NCBI RefSeq assembly: GCF_002939865.1
Contig: NZ_MDEE01000020.1
Location: 22,820-86,819, forward strand
DNA from: Xanthomonas dyei
GTDB lineage: Bacteria; Pseudomonadota; Gammaproteobacteria; Xanthomonadales; Xanthomonadaceae
Direction of reading: 5' to 3'
Length of the DNA stretch: 64,000 nt
In this document: piece by piece, positions 56,165 to 64,000 of the stretch
How the letters are laid out: every line of letters starts with the position of its first letter
Numbering within the stretch: the first letter of the stretch is position 1
Notes under the pieces: model-generated
Database searches by the model: none
What the model was told of the DNA's origin: nothing
What the model saw: only the letters and a program-made list of their open reading frames with translations
Program-made: the position numbers and the translations under genes

Positions 56165-58273
56165 TCAGGACGACGGCCCCAACACCTCGTGCAACTTCCC
56201 GCTGAACTCGCCCAGCGTAAAGGGCTTGGCGATCATGCTCATGCCCTCGGCAAGAAATTCGCCACGGTCGCGTGCGGTCTCCGCGTAGCCGGTCATGAAG
56301 ATCACCGGCAGATCGCGGCGCGACTGTCGCGCAATCTCGGCCAACTGGCGTCCGTTGAGCCCGGGCAACCCGACATCGGTGACCAGCAGATCGATCCGTC
56401 GCTGCGAGGCCAGAATCGGCAGCGCGGCATCGGCATCGGCCACCACTTCGGCCTGGTAGCCCAGCTCGCCAAGCAGCTCGGTCACCAGCAGACGCACCTG
56501 TTCGTCGTCTTCCACCACCAGCACCTGCTGCCCCTGTCCGGCTACCACCGCGCCGATCTGTGGCCCGACCGCAACGCTCTGCGCTTCCGCACCGGCAGGC
56601 AGGTACAAGCTCACCGTGGTGCCAACGCCCACTTCCGACTCCACCCAGACCTGCCCGTTGGACTGCTGCATGAAGCCATAGATCATCGACATGCCCAGGC
56701 CGGTGCCCTGCCCGATCGGCTTGGTGGTGTAAAACGGCTCGAACACGCGCTCCAGCACATCGGCCGGCATGCCGCTGCCGGTATCGGCGACCGACACCAC
56801 GACGTAATCGCCCGGCGCCAGCATGATCCCGCGACCGAGTTCGAGCCGGTGTTCGTCGACATGCAGATGCCGGGTCGAAATGCGCAACTGACCGCCGTCC
56901 GGCATGGCGTCGCGGGCGTTGATGGCCAAGTTGATCAACGCGCTTTCCAGCTGGTTTTCGTCCACATACGCCTGCGGTAGCGCATCGCAAAGATCGGCTT
57001 CCATGCGTACCGACTCGCCCAGCGTGCGCGCCAGCAATTCCTGCAGCGACACCACCAGATCGTTCAACTGCAGATGCCGGGCCTGCAGCGATTGCCTGCG
57101 CGAAAACGCCAGCAGGCGCTGGGTCAGTGCGGCCGCACGCAAGGCCGAGGCCGATGCCACATCCAGGAACCGCCCAAGTCCCTCGGTGCGCCCCTGGTCG
57201 ATGCGCAGACGCGCCAGATCCAAGGCCGACAGGATGCCGGTCAGCATGTTGTTGAAGTCGTGCGCAATGCCGCCGGTCAACTGGCCCACGGCTTCCATCT
57301 TTTGCGCTTGACGCAGCGCGGCCTCACTGGATTCGCGCGCCAACATCTGCTGCTGCAGCTCGGCGGTGCGTTCGGCCACCTTGGCCTCCAGCAGGTTGGC
57401 CTGCTCCTGGATCGATTCCATCGCCAGCGCACGTGCGGTGATGTCGGTCGCAAACACGTGGAAGCCATCCACCTTGCCATCTGCATCCAAGCGCGGCATG
57501 TAGCGGATCTCCGCATCGCGGCGGCGCCCATCGGCATGCGGCCAGCTCGCTTCCACCGTCAGCGCCTGGCCGGCCAGTGCGGCTTCGATCCAGGCGCGTC
57601 GCTCGGCCACCACCGCAGGCCCCACCACATCGACCAGCGGCTTTCCGATCACGTCCTGCGGCGGAATACCGATCCAGTCTTCGTAGGAGCGGTTGGCGAA
57701 GCGGTAGATCAGGTTCTTGTCGATGAAAGCGATCAATACCGGCAAGGCATCGGTGACGCGGCGCAGCTCGGCTTCGCTCAATGCCAGCGCAGCACGGCCT
57801 TCGGCCAGCTCTGTCATCTGGTCGCGGATCACGAACTGTTTTTGTCGCGACCGCAATGCGTTGAAAATCGCGCTCAGCAGCGACGACGAACTGAGCGGCC
57901 GCTCCAGCTCGATGACATTGGTCATCTCGGCAGGCAGGCTCACCCGGCGACCGTGCTGGCTGCCACGTGGCGCGCGCAGCAGCACGAACGGAATATCCGA
58001 CCACGCCGCCTGGCCTTGCAGGATTTGCTGCAACTGCTGCAGATTGCCGCCCAAGGCTTCTTCGGTGAGCACCACCACACCGGAACTGTCGAGCAGATCG
58101 CCGGCCAACGCTTCCAGCGCGCTGTAGACCCGGTGCGTTAGCCCACGCCCACCGACGGTGGTCGCGATACTCTCCGCATCGCGGCCGAACGGCGCGATGA
58201 TGTGGACGACCGATCCATCCGCTTCACGGTTTGTCAAGTGCACGGTCCAGCAACGGCGTGCCGTCTCCGACAA
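56165..58273 (-). CDS. Hybrid histidine kinase/response regulator with PAS domain
   Basis: The protein of 702 residues has a receiver-like or degenerate N-terminal domain (about 20-140), then a PAS domain (about 165-290; DALPVLIAFIDKNLIYRFANRSYEDWIG). A coiled coil follows, then the HisKA box GGIAHDFNNMLTG. The HATPase has NLAINARDAMPDGG (N box), ADTGSGMP and KPIGQGTGLGMSMIYG. A C-terminal receiver carries its Asp in LLVTDVGLPGLNG. There is no transmembrane segment, so it is cytoplasmic. It overlaps the KaiC-like gene by 50 bp; GTG at 58243 is an alternative start with less overlap. Confidence 0.9.
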   Translation of the reverse strand: MSETARRCWTVHLTNREADGSVVHIIAPFGRDAESIATTVGGRGLTHRVYSALEALAGDLLDSSGVVVLTEEALGGNLQQLQQILQGQAAWSDIPFVLLRAPRGSQHGRRVSLPAEMTNVIELERPLSSSSLLSAIFNALRSRQKQFVIRDQMTELAEGRAALALSEAELRRVTDALPVLIAFIDKNLIYRFANRSYEDWIGIPPQDVIGKPLVDVVGPAVVAERRAWIEAALAGQALTVEASWPHADGRRRDAEIRYMPRLDADGKVDGFHVFATDITARALAMESIQEQANLLEAKVAERTAELQQQMLARESSEAALRQAQKMEAVGQLTGGIAHDFNNMLTGILSALDLARLRIDQGRTEGLGRFLDVASASALRAAALTQRLLAFSRRQSLQARHLQLNDLVVSLQELLARTLGESVRMEADLCDALPQAYVDENQLESALINLAINARDAMPDGGQLRISTRHLHVDEHRLELGRGIMLAPGDYVVVSVADTGSGMPADVLERVFEPFYTTKPIGQGTGLGMSMIYGFMQQSNGQVWVESEVGVGTTVSLYLPAGAEAQSVAVGPQIGAVVAGQGQQVLVVEDDEQVRLLVTELLGELGYQAEVVADADAALPILASQRRIDLLVTDVGLPGLNGRQLAEIARQSRRDLPVIFMTGYAETARDRGEFLAEGMSMIAKPFTLGEFSGKLHEVLGPSS

Positions 58274-59738
58274 ACTGCGGGGTGCCAGTCAACACACCAT
58301 GGAACCTGTCCAACGGCTCGCTCAGGTGCAGACCGCTGCTGGTGATGCGCATCTCGCGTATCGAATCTTCATGCGCGCCGCTGCGGTTCTTGATGACCGA
58401 CAAGGCCTTGCGGATCCGCCCCTGCGCTTCGAAGAAGCGAAACAAAATGACGGTATCGGCCATGTAGGAAATGTTGAGATTGCCGGTGGACATCGTCCCC
58501 ACCAGACCATGCTGCGGGTTGATCAGGAACGTGGTCACGCCGCTCTGGTTGAGATAAGACAGCAACTCGTGCATCTGCAGCATCAGCTGCTTTTCCTGCG
58601 GCATCGACGACAGGTAGCCGTTGAGGCTGTCGATCACCAGAATGCGGCAGTTGCGCGCTTCCACGCTTTCGCGCACCGCCCAGGCGAACTCACCGGGCGT
58701 CAGTTCCGCCGGGTCCATCTGGTGCAGTTCCAACATGCCGGACGCCAGATGCTTGCGCAGATCCATGCCCAGGTTTTCCGCGCGTGTCAGCAAGGTGCCG
58801 GTGCGTTCGTCGAACTGCAATACGCAGCAGTGCTCGCCACGCTCGCAGGCGGCACTGACATATTGCAGGGCGACATTGGTCTTGCCCGAGCCGGCCGGAC
58901 CGGTCAGCAAGGTGCTGGTGCCGCGCAGCGGGCCGCCATGCAACAGCGCATCGATACGCTCGACACCGCTGGACACCGCATCGCCGACAAACGAGACGTG
59001 ATGATCGGAGGCGATCAGGCGCGGGTAGATCCGCATTCCGCCGGTGACAATGGTGATGTCGTGGTAGCCGGCAGTGAAGTTGACCCCGCGCAATTTCTGC
59101 ACCTGCATGCGCCGGCGCGCCGCACCGAAATCCAGCGTCATGCGCTCCAACGAAATCACGCCATGACACAGGCTGTGCAGATGCGCATCGCGCTGGCCGT
59201 TTTCGTCGGTGAGGTCATCGACCAGAAACACGGTGATGTTGCGCGGCGCGAAAAACTGCTTCAGCGCCAGCACCTGGCGCCGGTAACGCAACGAGTCCTG
59301 CGCCAACAGACGCAGTTCGGACAACGAGTCGAACACCACGCGCGTGGGCTTGACCCGATCGACCTCGGCCTGGATCAGCTTGATCGTGCCATCCAGTTCC
59401 ATTTCCCAGGGATGCAGAATGGACTGCTGGCGCCCGTCGCCGAGAAAGGCTTCGGCCGAGGCAAGCTCGAAGATGTGCAGCGCTTGCAGCGACCACCCAT
59501 GCGAGCCGGCGACTTCGTTGAGCTCGTCGATGGTTTCCGACAAGGTGACATACAGGCAGCTTTCGCCCTTGGCTGCGCCATCGAGCAGGAACTGCAGCGC
59601 CAACGTGGTCTTGCCGGAGCCTGGCTGGCCTTCGAGCAGGTACAGCCGGTTGGCGGGCAGCCCTCCGCGGAGGATGGTGTCAAGCCCCGTCGTGCCGGTG
59701 GTGATGCGGTTTGCGATCAGCGGCTTCACGTTTTCCAT
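58224..59738 (-). CDS. KaiC-like double RecA ATPase
   Basis: The protein of 504 residues has two RecA/KaiC domains. The first Walker A is GQPGSGKTT (residues 37-45) with the Glu-containing TLSET near 66-70. The second is GPAGSGKTN (280-288) with QFDE (308-311). FRFFEAQGRIRKALSVIKNRSGAHEDSIREM matches the KaiC C2 end. KaiA and KaiB are not nearby. Such KaiC-like proteins in non-cyanobacteria act in signalling with histidine kinases. The gene precedes and overlaps the hybrid kinase gene. Start ATG at 59738. Confidence 0.92.
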   Translation of the reverse strand: MENVKPLIANRITTGTTGLDTILRGGLPANRLYLLEGQPGSGKTTLALQFLLDGAAKGESCLYVTLSETIDELNEVAGSHGWSLQALHIFELASAEAFLGDGRQQSILHPWEMELDGTIKLIQAEVDRVKPTRVVFDSLSELRLLAQDSLRYRRQVLALKQFFAPRNITVFLVDDLTDENGQRDAHLHSLCHGVISLERMTLDFGAARRRMQVQKLRGVNFTAGYHDITIVTGGMRIYPRLIASDHHVSFVGDAVSSGVERIDALLHGGPLRGTSTLLTGPAGSGKTNVALQYVSAACERGEHCCVLQFDERTGTLLTRAENLGMDLRKHLASGMLELHQMDPAELTPGEFAWAVRESVEARNCRILVIDSLNGYLSSMPQEKQLMLQMHELLSYLNQSGVTTFLINPQHGLVGTMSTGNLNISYMADTVILFRFFEAQGRIRKALSVIKNRSGAHEDSIREMRITSSGLHLSEPLDRFHGVLTGTPQFVGDGTPLLDRALDKP

Positions 59739-59998
59739 GTCGTTTAAGTTAACACGCGCGCGTGATCGTCAGCTTCCAACGACTGAATTGATCAGCTTGC
59801 CCGGCTTGACGCGCAGCGCTTGCGGCCTACCTCTGGCCGTGATCTGCGTTGCGGTTTTTGCTGCACGCCGTGTTGCAGATCGGCACTCTGCCGCGCCCCA
59901 TGCTGCTCGATGTGACAACTCCGACACATTCGTCACGGGCGCACGCATAGCCTTGACAGTGAAGCAGGTCGCGTTGTTGCGATCGCTTGAGGATCGCG
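59739..59998. promoter_or_regulatory. Divergent promoter region between the KaiC-like and response-regulator genes
   Basis: This 260-bp gap separates two divergent signalling genes. A TTGACA sequence lies at 59953-59958 on the plus strand, a candidate -35 for the response-regulator gene, but a matching -10 at normal spacing is weak. Around 59750, gttaacacgcgcgcgt occurs near the KaiC-like start. No operator is proven. Confidence 0.3.
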
Positions 59999-60373
59999 GT
60001 GAACGACGCATCATGTAACGCACGCATTCTGTTGGTGGAAGACGACGACGCCATTCGCGCGATGACCGCGGATATCCTCTGCGAAGAGGGCTACCGGGTT
60101 GTCGTGTCTGCCGATGCCGAACAGGCGATGGAGCAGCTCGTCACGGCCTGTCCGTTCGACCTGCTGTTGTCGGACATCTGCCTTCCCGGCATGAACGGAC
60201 GCGACCTGGCCGACAACGCACGCCGGTTATATCCCGCACTGCCGATCATTTTCATGACCGGCTATGCAGGCGTCAGCGCCAAGCGCGCCGACTTTCTGCA
60301 TACCGGCACGCGCCTGCTGACCAAGCCATTTTCATTGCGCGACTTGCTAGGCATTGTGCAAACGGCGCTATAA
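59999..60373 (+). CDS. Single-domain (CheY-like) response regulator
   Basis: The 124-residue protein is only a receiver domain. ILLVEDDDAIRAM (about residues 9-21) has the acidic pair, LLLSDICLPGMNG holds the phospho-acceptor Asp (about residue 57) and FMTGYAG and LTKPFSLRDLL supply the Thr/Ser and Lys. There is no output domain. It resembles the C-terminal receivers of the two neighbouring hybrid kinases. GTG at 59999, preceded by GAGGA at 6-8 bases, is preferred over an upstream TTG. Confidence 0.88.
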   Translation: MNDASCNARILLVEDDDAIRAMTADILCEEGYRVVVSADAEQAMEQLVTACPFDLLLSDICLPGMNGRDLADNARRLYPALPIIFMTGYAGVSAKRADFLHTGTRLLTKPFSLRDLLGIVQTAL

Positions 60374-60535
60374 CCGGGCGCAACCGCGGCAATCTCACAC
60401 GCTGCAAGTGCAGCTCACAGAGCGCGCTGGACAGGTGGTGGCAAGGGCTGCGCTACATGCTCGATCAGGACGTGAGCCGCCCGACGCAGAACACTCGACT
60501 CCGCTGCTGGCGTGACTTACCGCATTGCCGTCGCA
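60374..60535. other. Convergent gap between response regulator and hybrid kinase
   Basis: This is 162 bp without a gene or distinctive repeat. Confidence 0.4.
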
Positions 60536-63391
60536 TCATGGGGACCGCCGCTCCAGCAACTGCCGCACGCGCAGCTTCAGCTCGGCCGCCAGGAACGGCT
60601 TGGTCAACACCTCCATCCCGTCGTCCAGCTGCCCCGCGCCGACGGCTGCAGTTGCCGCATAGCCGGTCACGAACAACACCGGCAACGTCGGCCGATACTG
60701 CCGGCCCGCATCGGCCACCTGGCGCCCGTTCAAACCACCGGTCAGGCCGACATCGGTCACCAGCAGATCGATTGGCTCTGACGAGCGCAAGCGCTCCACC
60801 GCAGCGCTGCCTTCGGCCGCTTCGATGACGCGGTAACCGGCCTCGGTGAGCACTTCGGAGATCAGGATACGGATGGCGGTTTCATCCTCCACCAGCAACA
60901 CAGTGCAGCTCTGCGCTGCAGCGCGCTGCGGCTGTTCCGGCGTGGCCGCTGCAGCGTCCTGTGCATGTGCGCCGGTGAACCGCGGCAGGTACAGCGCCAT
61001 GGTGGTGCCCACGCCCACTTCCGAATCGATGCGCACGTGCCCACCGGACTGCCGGGTAAACCCGTAGATCATCGACAGGCCCAGACCGGTGCCCTGCCCG
61101 ATCGGTTTAGTGGTGAAAAACGGCTCGAATACTTTGGAGATGACCTCGTCGGTCATGCCGGTGCCGGTATCCTGCACGCTCAGGCAGACGTAGTCGCCAG
61201 GCGGCAGATCCAGCGGTTGGGCCGCGGCCGAATCCAGCGAGCGGTTGTGCAGGCTAATGGTGAGTTCACCGCCATCGGGCATGGCATCGCGCGCATTGAG
61301 GCACAGATTGAGCAGCGCATTCTCCAGCTGCGGTGCGTCCACCAGCACCTTCCACGGCTGCGGCGCCGGCGTCACCTGCAAGGTGATCGATGGACCCAAA
61401 GTGCGCGAGATGATCTCACGCATGCCGTGCACCAGCGTGTCCACGTCCAACGCACTGGGGGCAAGCGTCTGCCGGCGCGAAAATGCCAGCAGGCGTTGCG
61501 TCAACGCAGCGGCGCGCGCGGCGCTGGTTTGCGCCATTTCCACATAGCGCTCCAACCGGTCGTACTTGCCTTGCTCGACGCGTGCCTGCAGCAACTCCAG
61601 CCCCACCGTGATGGAGGTCAACAGATTGTTGAAGTCGTGCGCCAGGCCGCCGGTGAGCTGGCCGACGGCTTCCATCTTTTGACTCTGGCGCAGTTTTTCT
61701 TCGGCCAGCAGCAACGCTGCGCTGCGCTCGCGCACGCGTTCTTCCAGGGTCTCGGTCAGCAAGCGCAATTGCTCTTCGGCCGCGCGTCTGTCGCTGACAT
61801 CCGTCGCGGTACCGAACCATTCCTCAATCCCGCCCTGCGCATCCAGCAACGGCACTGCGCGCAGCAACGTCCAGCGCACCTGCTGTCTGTCCAGCACGCG
61901 CAGCTCAAGCTCCAGCGCAGCCTTATCACCGATCGCAGCATGGATGGCCGCAAGCAACGGCGCACGATCGTCCGGATGAATCCATTCCTGCTGCCAGCGC
62001 GGATTGGCCGGACGACCATCGTCCAACAAGCCATCGCCGGCATGCAGGCGCAACGCGCCCCAGTTGGCAGTGGCAGAAAAGATCGCTTGCGACGACGCGC
62101 GCACCAAGGCGTCCAGCCGACGCTCGCTTTTGATCAATGCCAGGCTGGCCAGGCGCTCGGCAGTGCGGTCGCGCAGCACTTTGACAAAGCCGATCGCCAC
62201 CCCGCTTTCTTCGCGCAGCACCATCAGCGACCCATTGGCCCAGAACCGCTCGCCGGATTTGCGCATATGCCAGCGCTCGTCCATGCCGCTGCCGCTCTCC
62301 AGCGCTGCGGCGGCTTCGATGAGGAGCTGTCGATTCGCCACATCTTCCGGGGTAAATGTGCGCTCCAGCGATTGCCCGAGCATCTCGGCCTCGGTCCAGC
62401 CCAGAATGCGGCGCGCACCTTCGTTCCAGGAAGTCACCCGGCCGCGCATGTCGGTCGCGATGATCGCGTAGTCCATGACGCTATCGAGGATCTGCCGGTT
62501 GCGCACCTCCGCCTCGCGCACGGCGCGCTCCAGGCTGATGCGATCGGTGATATCCAACCCTTGCACGAAGATGCCGGAGACCGTGCCGTCGGCGCCGGCA
62601 ATCGGCTGATACACCAGGTCCAGCAGATGCCGCTCGGTCGGCCCGCCCGGTATTGCCTGGGCGTCGTACACCAGCGCATTGGCCGTATAGGCGCGCCCGG
62701 AACGATACACCTCATCCAGATGGCGCAGATGCCCTTGCTCGAGCGCATCCGGCAACGCTTCGGCGAGCGGCCGCCCGATCACGTCGCGGTGGCCGATCAA
62801 GCGCGAGTAACACGGGTTGGCGAACTCCACGCGGTGCTGCGGCCCACTCAAAAAAGCCATGAACATCGGCGCCTGCTCGAACAGGCGGATCAAGCGCTCG
62901 TGCTCGTCGGCAAGCCGTGTCTGCGCCAACTTGCGTGCAGTCACCTCGTTGGTCACGCAGAACGCGCCACCGATGCTGCCATCGTCCAGATAGATCGGCG
63001 AAAACGAAAACGTCCACCAGGTGTCTTCCGGCACACCGTAGCGATTCATGGCGATCGGCATTTCTTCAAAACGCGACGCACTGCCGGCAAACGCCGCCTC
63101 GATCGGCGCACGTACCGCCTCCCAGGCATCGGCCCACAGCTCGCGCAGCGGCGCACCCAGCGCGTGCGGCTGACGCGGCCCCAGGATCGGCGCATACGCA
63201 TCGTTGTAGAAAAACGTCAGCGCCTGGCCCCACACCACGTACATGCTTTCCGGCGACGCGAGCATCAGACTGACCGCATTGCGCAACGGCGACGGCCACT
63301 GCGCGCTCGGCCCCAACGGCGTCGCCGCCCAGTCGTATGCGCGCACCGCCTGCGCCATGGCGCTGTCGCCATGCGGAAATGCAGTGGTCAT
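60536..63391 (-). CDS. Large multi-PAS hybrid histidine kinase
   Basis: The protein of 951 residues contains several PAS/PAC-type domains (roughly residues 10-160, 185-310, 315-435 and 440-570; ILDSVMDYAIIATDMRGRVTSWNEGARRILGWTEAEM is a clear PAS start). A coiled coil follows, then the H box GGLAHDFNNLLTS. The HATPase has NLCLNARDAMPDGG, VQDTGTGM and KPIGQGTGLGLSMIYG. A terminal receiver has its Asp in LLVTDVGLTGGLNG. It has no transmembrane segment. The 3' two thirds are clearly similar to the kinase at 56165. ATG at 63391 (MTTAFPHGDSAM) is preferred over the upstream in-frame start at 63445. Confidence 0.9.
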   Translation of the reverse strand: MTTAFPHGDSAMAQAVRAYDWAATPLGPSAQWPSPLRNAVSLMLASPESMYVVWGQALTFFYNDAYAPILGPRQPHALGAPLRELWADAWEAVRAPIEAAFAGSASRFEEMPIAMNRYGVPEDTWWTFSFSPIYLDDGSIGGAFCVTNEVTARKLAQTRLADEHERLIRLFEQAPMFMAFLSGPQHRVEFANPCYSRLIGHRDVIGRPLAEALPDALEQGHLRHLDEVYRSGRAYTANALVYDAQAIPGGPTERHLLDLVYQPIAGADGTVSGIFVQGLDITDRISLERAVREAEVRNRQILDSVMDYAIIATDMRGRVTSWNEGARRILGWTEAEMLGQSLERTFTPEDVANRQLLIEAAAALESGSGMDERWHMRKSGERFWANGSLMVLREESGVAIGFVKVLRDRTAERLASLALIKSERRLDALVRASSQAIFSATANWGALRLHAGDGLLDDGRPANPRWQQEWIHPDDRAPLLAAIHAAIGDKAALELELRVLDRQQVRWTLLRAVPLLDAQGGIEEWFGTATDVSDRRAAEEQLRLLTETLEERVRERSAALLLAEEKLRQSQKMEAVGQLTGGLAHDFNNLLTSITVGLELLQARVEQGKYDRLERYVEMAQTSAARAAALTQRLLAFSRRQTLAPSALDVDTLVHGMREIISRTLGPSITLQVTPAPQPWKVLVDAPQLENALLNLCLNARDAMPDGGELTISLHNRSLDSAAAQPLDLPPGDYVCLSVQDTGTGMTDEVISKVFEPFFTTKPIGQGTGLGLSMIYGFTRQSGGHVRIDSEVGVGTTMALYLPRFTGAHAQDAAAATPEQPQRAAAQSCTVLLVEDETAIRILISEVLTEAGYRVIEAAEGSAAVERLRSSEPIDLLVTDVGLTGGLNGRQVADAGRQYRPTLPVLFVTGYAATAAVGAGQLDDGMEVLTKPFLAAELKLRVRQLLERRSP

Positions 63392-64000
63392 GCCGGGCGT
63401 ATCCGCACGCTCACGCCATGCCGCAGATCGCCTGCACGACACCACCGCATCGCTTCACTGCCTGCGCCCCGATGACTGTTCACCCATCCGTGCATCTGTG
63501 CCAAACCATTAGAAAAGAGCCCAAGACCGCGCGGGGTATCGCCAACAGGCACGATCGACCACCCACACCACCGTCATCATCCAACCTGCAACAGGCGACG
63601 TCCATCCAGCCGTTGGTGCTGCCGCAGCGCCACGGTACTGCGCCGCGTGTGAGGACATGTGTTAGCCAACAGCGACGTGGCGCGCAACGGCCGGCTGGTC
63701 AGCTTGTTGGGCGTGTTAGACGTGCAGATCGCTTACGTGGCGCTATCAAGTGCGCAATTCATCTTTACCGAGCCATGGCTCGACCGGCCCTTGGCTCGCG
63801 ACTTTTTTCGGCGTCTTCAAGAACCCAAGCGCACGGTTGTCTTGGGCGTGACTGGCTGCTCTGTATGCGTTAGTGGCGAGCCGCAGATCTGCGCGCCGGC
63901 TGCACGGCCCTTGCCCGCCTACCTCCGCGGGACACGCCGTGAATCCATCCATGGAGCAACTGTGTTGGTCAGGACCTCAATCCGCGACCTTTGATCAGTT
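63392..64000. other. Right-edge region, mostly non-coding or with degraded/repetitive sequence
   Basis: No gene here is supported with confidence. A rightward GTG-started frame at 63659-63994 (about 111 codons) and a leftward frame at 63746-63952 (about 68 codons, starting MDGFTACPAEV) overlap each other. Neither has a good ribosome-binding site or a family I can name. GTTAGCC, GTTGGGC and GTTAGAC occur at 63660-63720, which fit the GTTRRRY half-site pattern, but I see no second half to form an attC. The region may hold a repeat element cut by the window. Confidence 0.4.

Noticed and set aside
63659..63994. Rightward 111-codon frame at the window edge
   Set aside because: It has a GTG start and no ribosome-binding site, overlaps an opposite frame, and shows no family; it was left as intergenic sequence.

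Overview
The window reads as a chromosomal segment of a Xanthomonas-type gammaproteobacterium (Xanthomonadales). The DNA is GC-rich, coding density is high, and the housekeeping blocks ftsB-ispD-ispF-truD, surE-pcm, kdsA-pyrG and ccmC-I are present. A lone integron-type cassette and several GC-rich intergenic repeat elements also fit that group. The assignment rests on protein and gene-order recognition only; no database search was possible.

Layout. (1) 0-12 kb is core metabolism: pcm (cut by the window edge), surE, an Smr-domain gene, truD, ispF, ispD, ftsB, eno, a small membrane protein, kdsA, pyrG, a small secreted protein and parE. (2) 12-24 kb is mixed: a CDP-diacylglycerol-pyrophosphatase-like lipoprotein, an S10 carboxypeptidase-like protein, a DUF218 protein, a Pit phosphate permease with its PhoU-like partner, a CBS/CorC-type membrane protein with an ExoD-like protein, an isolated integron cassette (19.94-20.41 kb), an FMN-binding stress protein, a luciferase-like monooxygenase and an MFS transporter.

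(3) 24-36 kb is an accessory locus that I cannot match to a described pathway. An HPr-kinase-like ATPase and an ABC exporter run leftward. A B12-binding radical SAM enzyme and a nucleotidyltransferase-like protein run divergently rightward. A tightly overlapping leftward operon follows: methyltransferase, amidohydrolase, methyltransferase, glycosyltransferase, glycosyltransferase. That operon is bracketed by two copies of a 66-bp direct repeat. (4) 36-44 kb is a leftward Wzx/Wzy-type polysaccharide operon with a 3-amino-3,6-dideoxysugar module: ketoisomerase, acetyltransferase, beta-propeller protein, GNAT, aminotransferase, flippase, GT2, polymerase-like protein and chain-length determinant. 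It lacks its own priming transferase and export channel.

(5) 44-56 kb concerns electron transfer and cytochrome maturation: cytochrome b561, an outer-membrane protein with one haem-binding CXXCH motif, a small cytochrome c, an outer-membrane porin-like protein, an ECF sigma / anti-sigma / subtilase operon, then ccmC-D-E-F-G-H-I. ccmA and ccmB are not upstream of ccmC. (6) 56-64 kb is signalling: two large hybrid histidine kinases, a double-RecA KaiC-like ATPase whose gene overlaps one kinase gene, and a single-domain response regulator. The last 600 bp hold no gene I trust.

The most interesting regions are the 24-36 kb locus, the orphan integron cassette, the sigma/anti-sigma/subtilase operon beside an incomplete ccm set, and the KaiC-like/histidine kinase pair.
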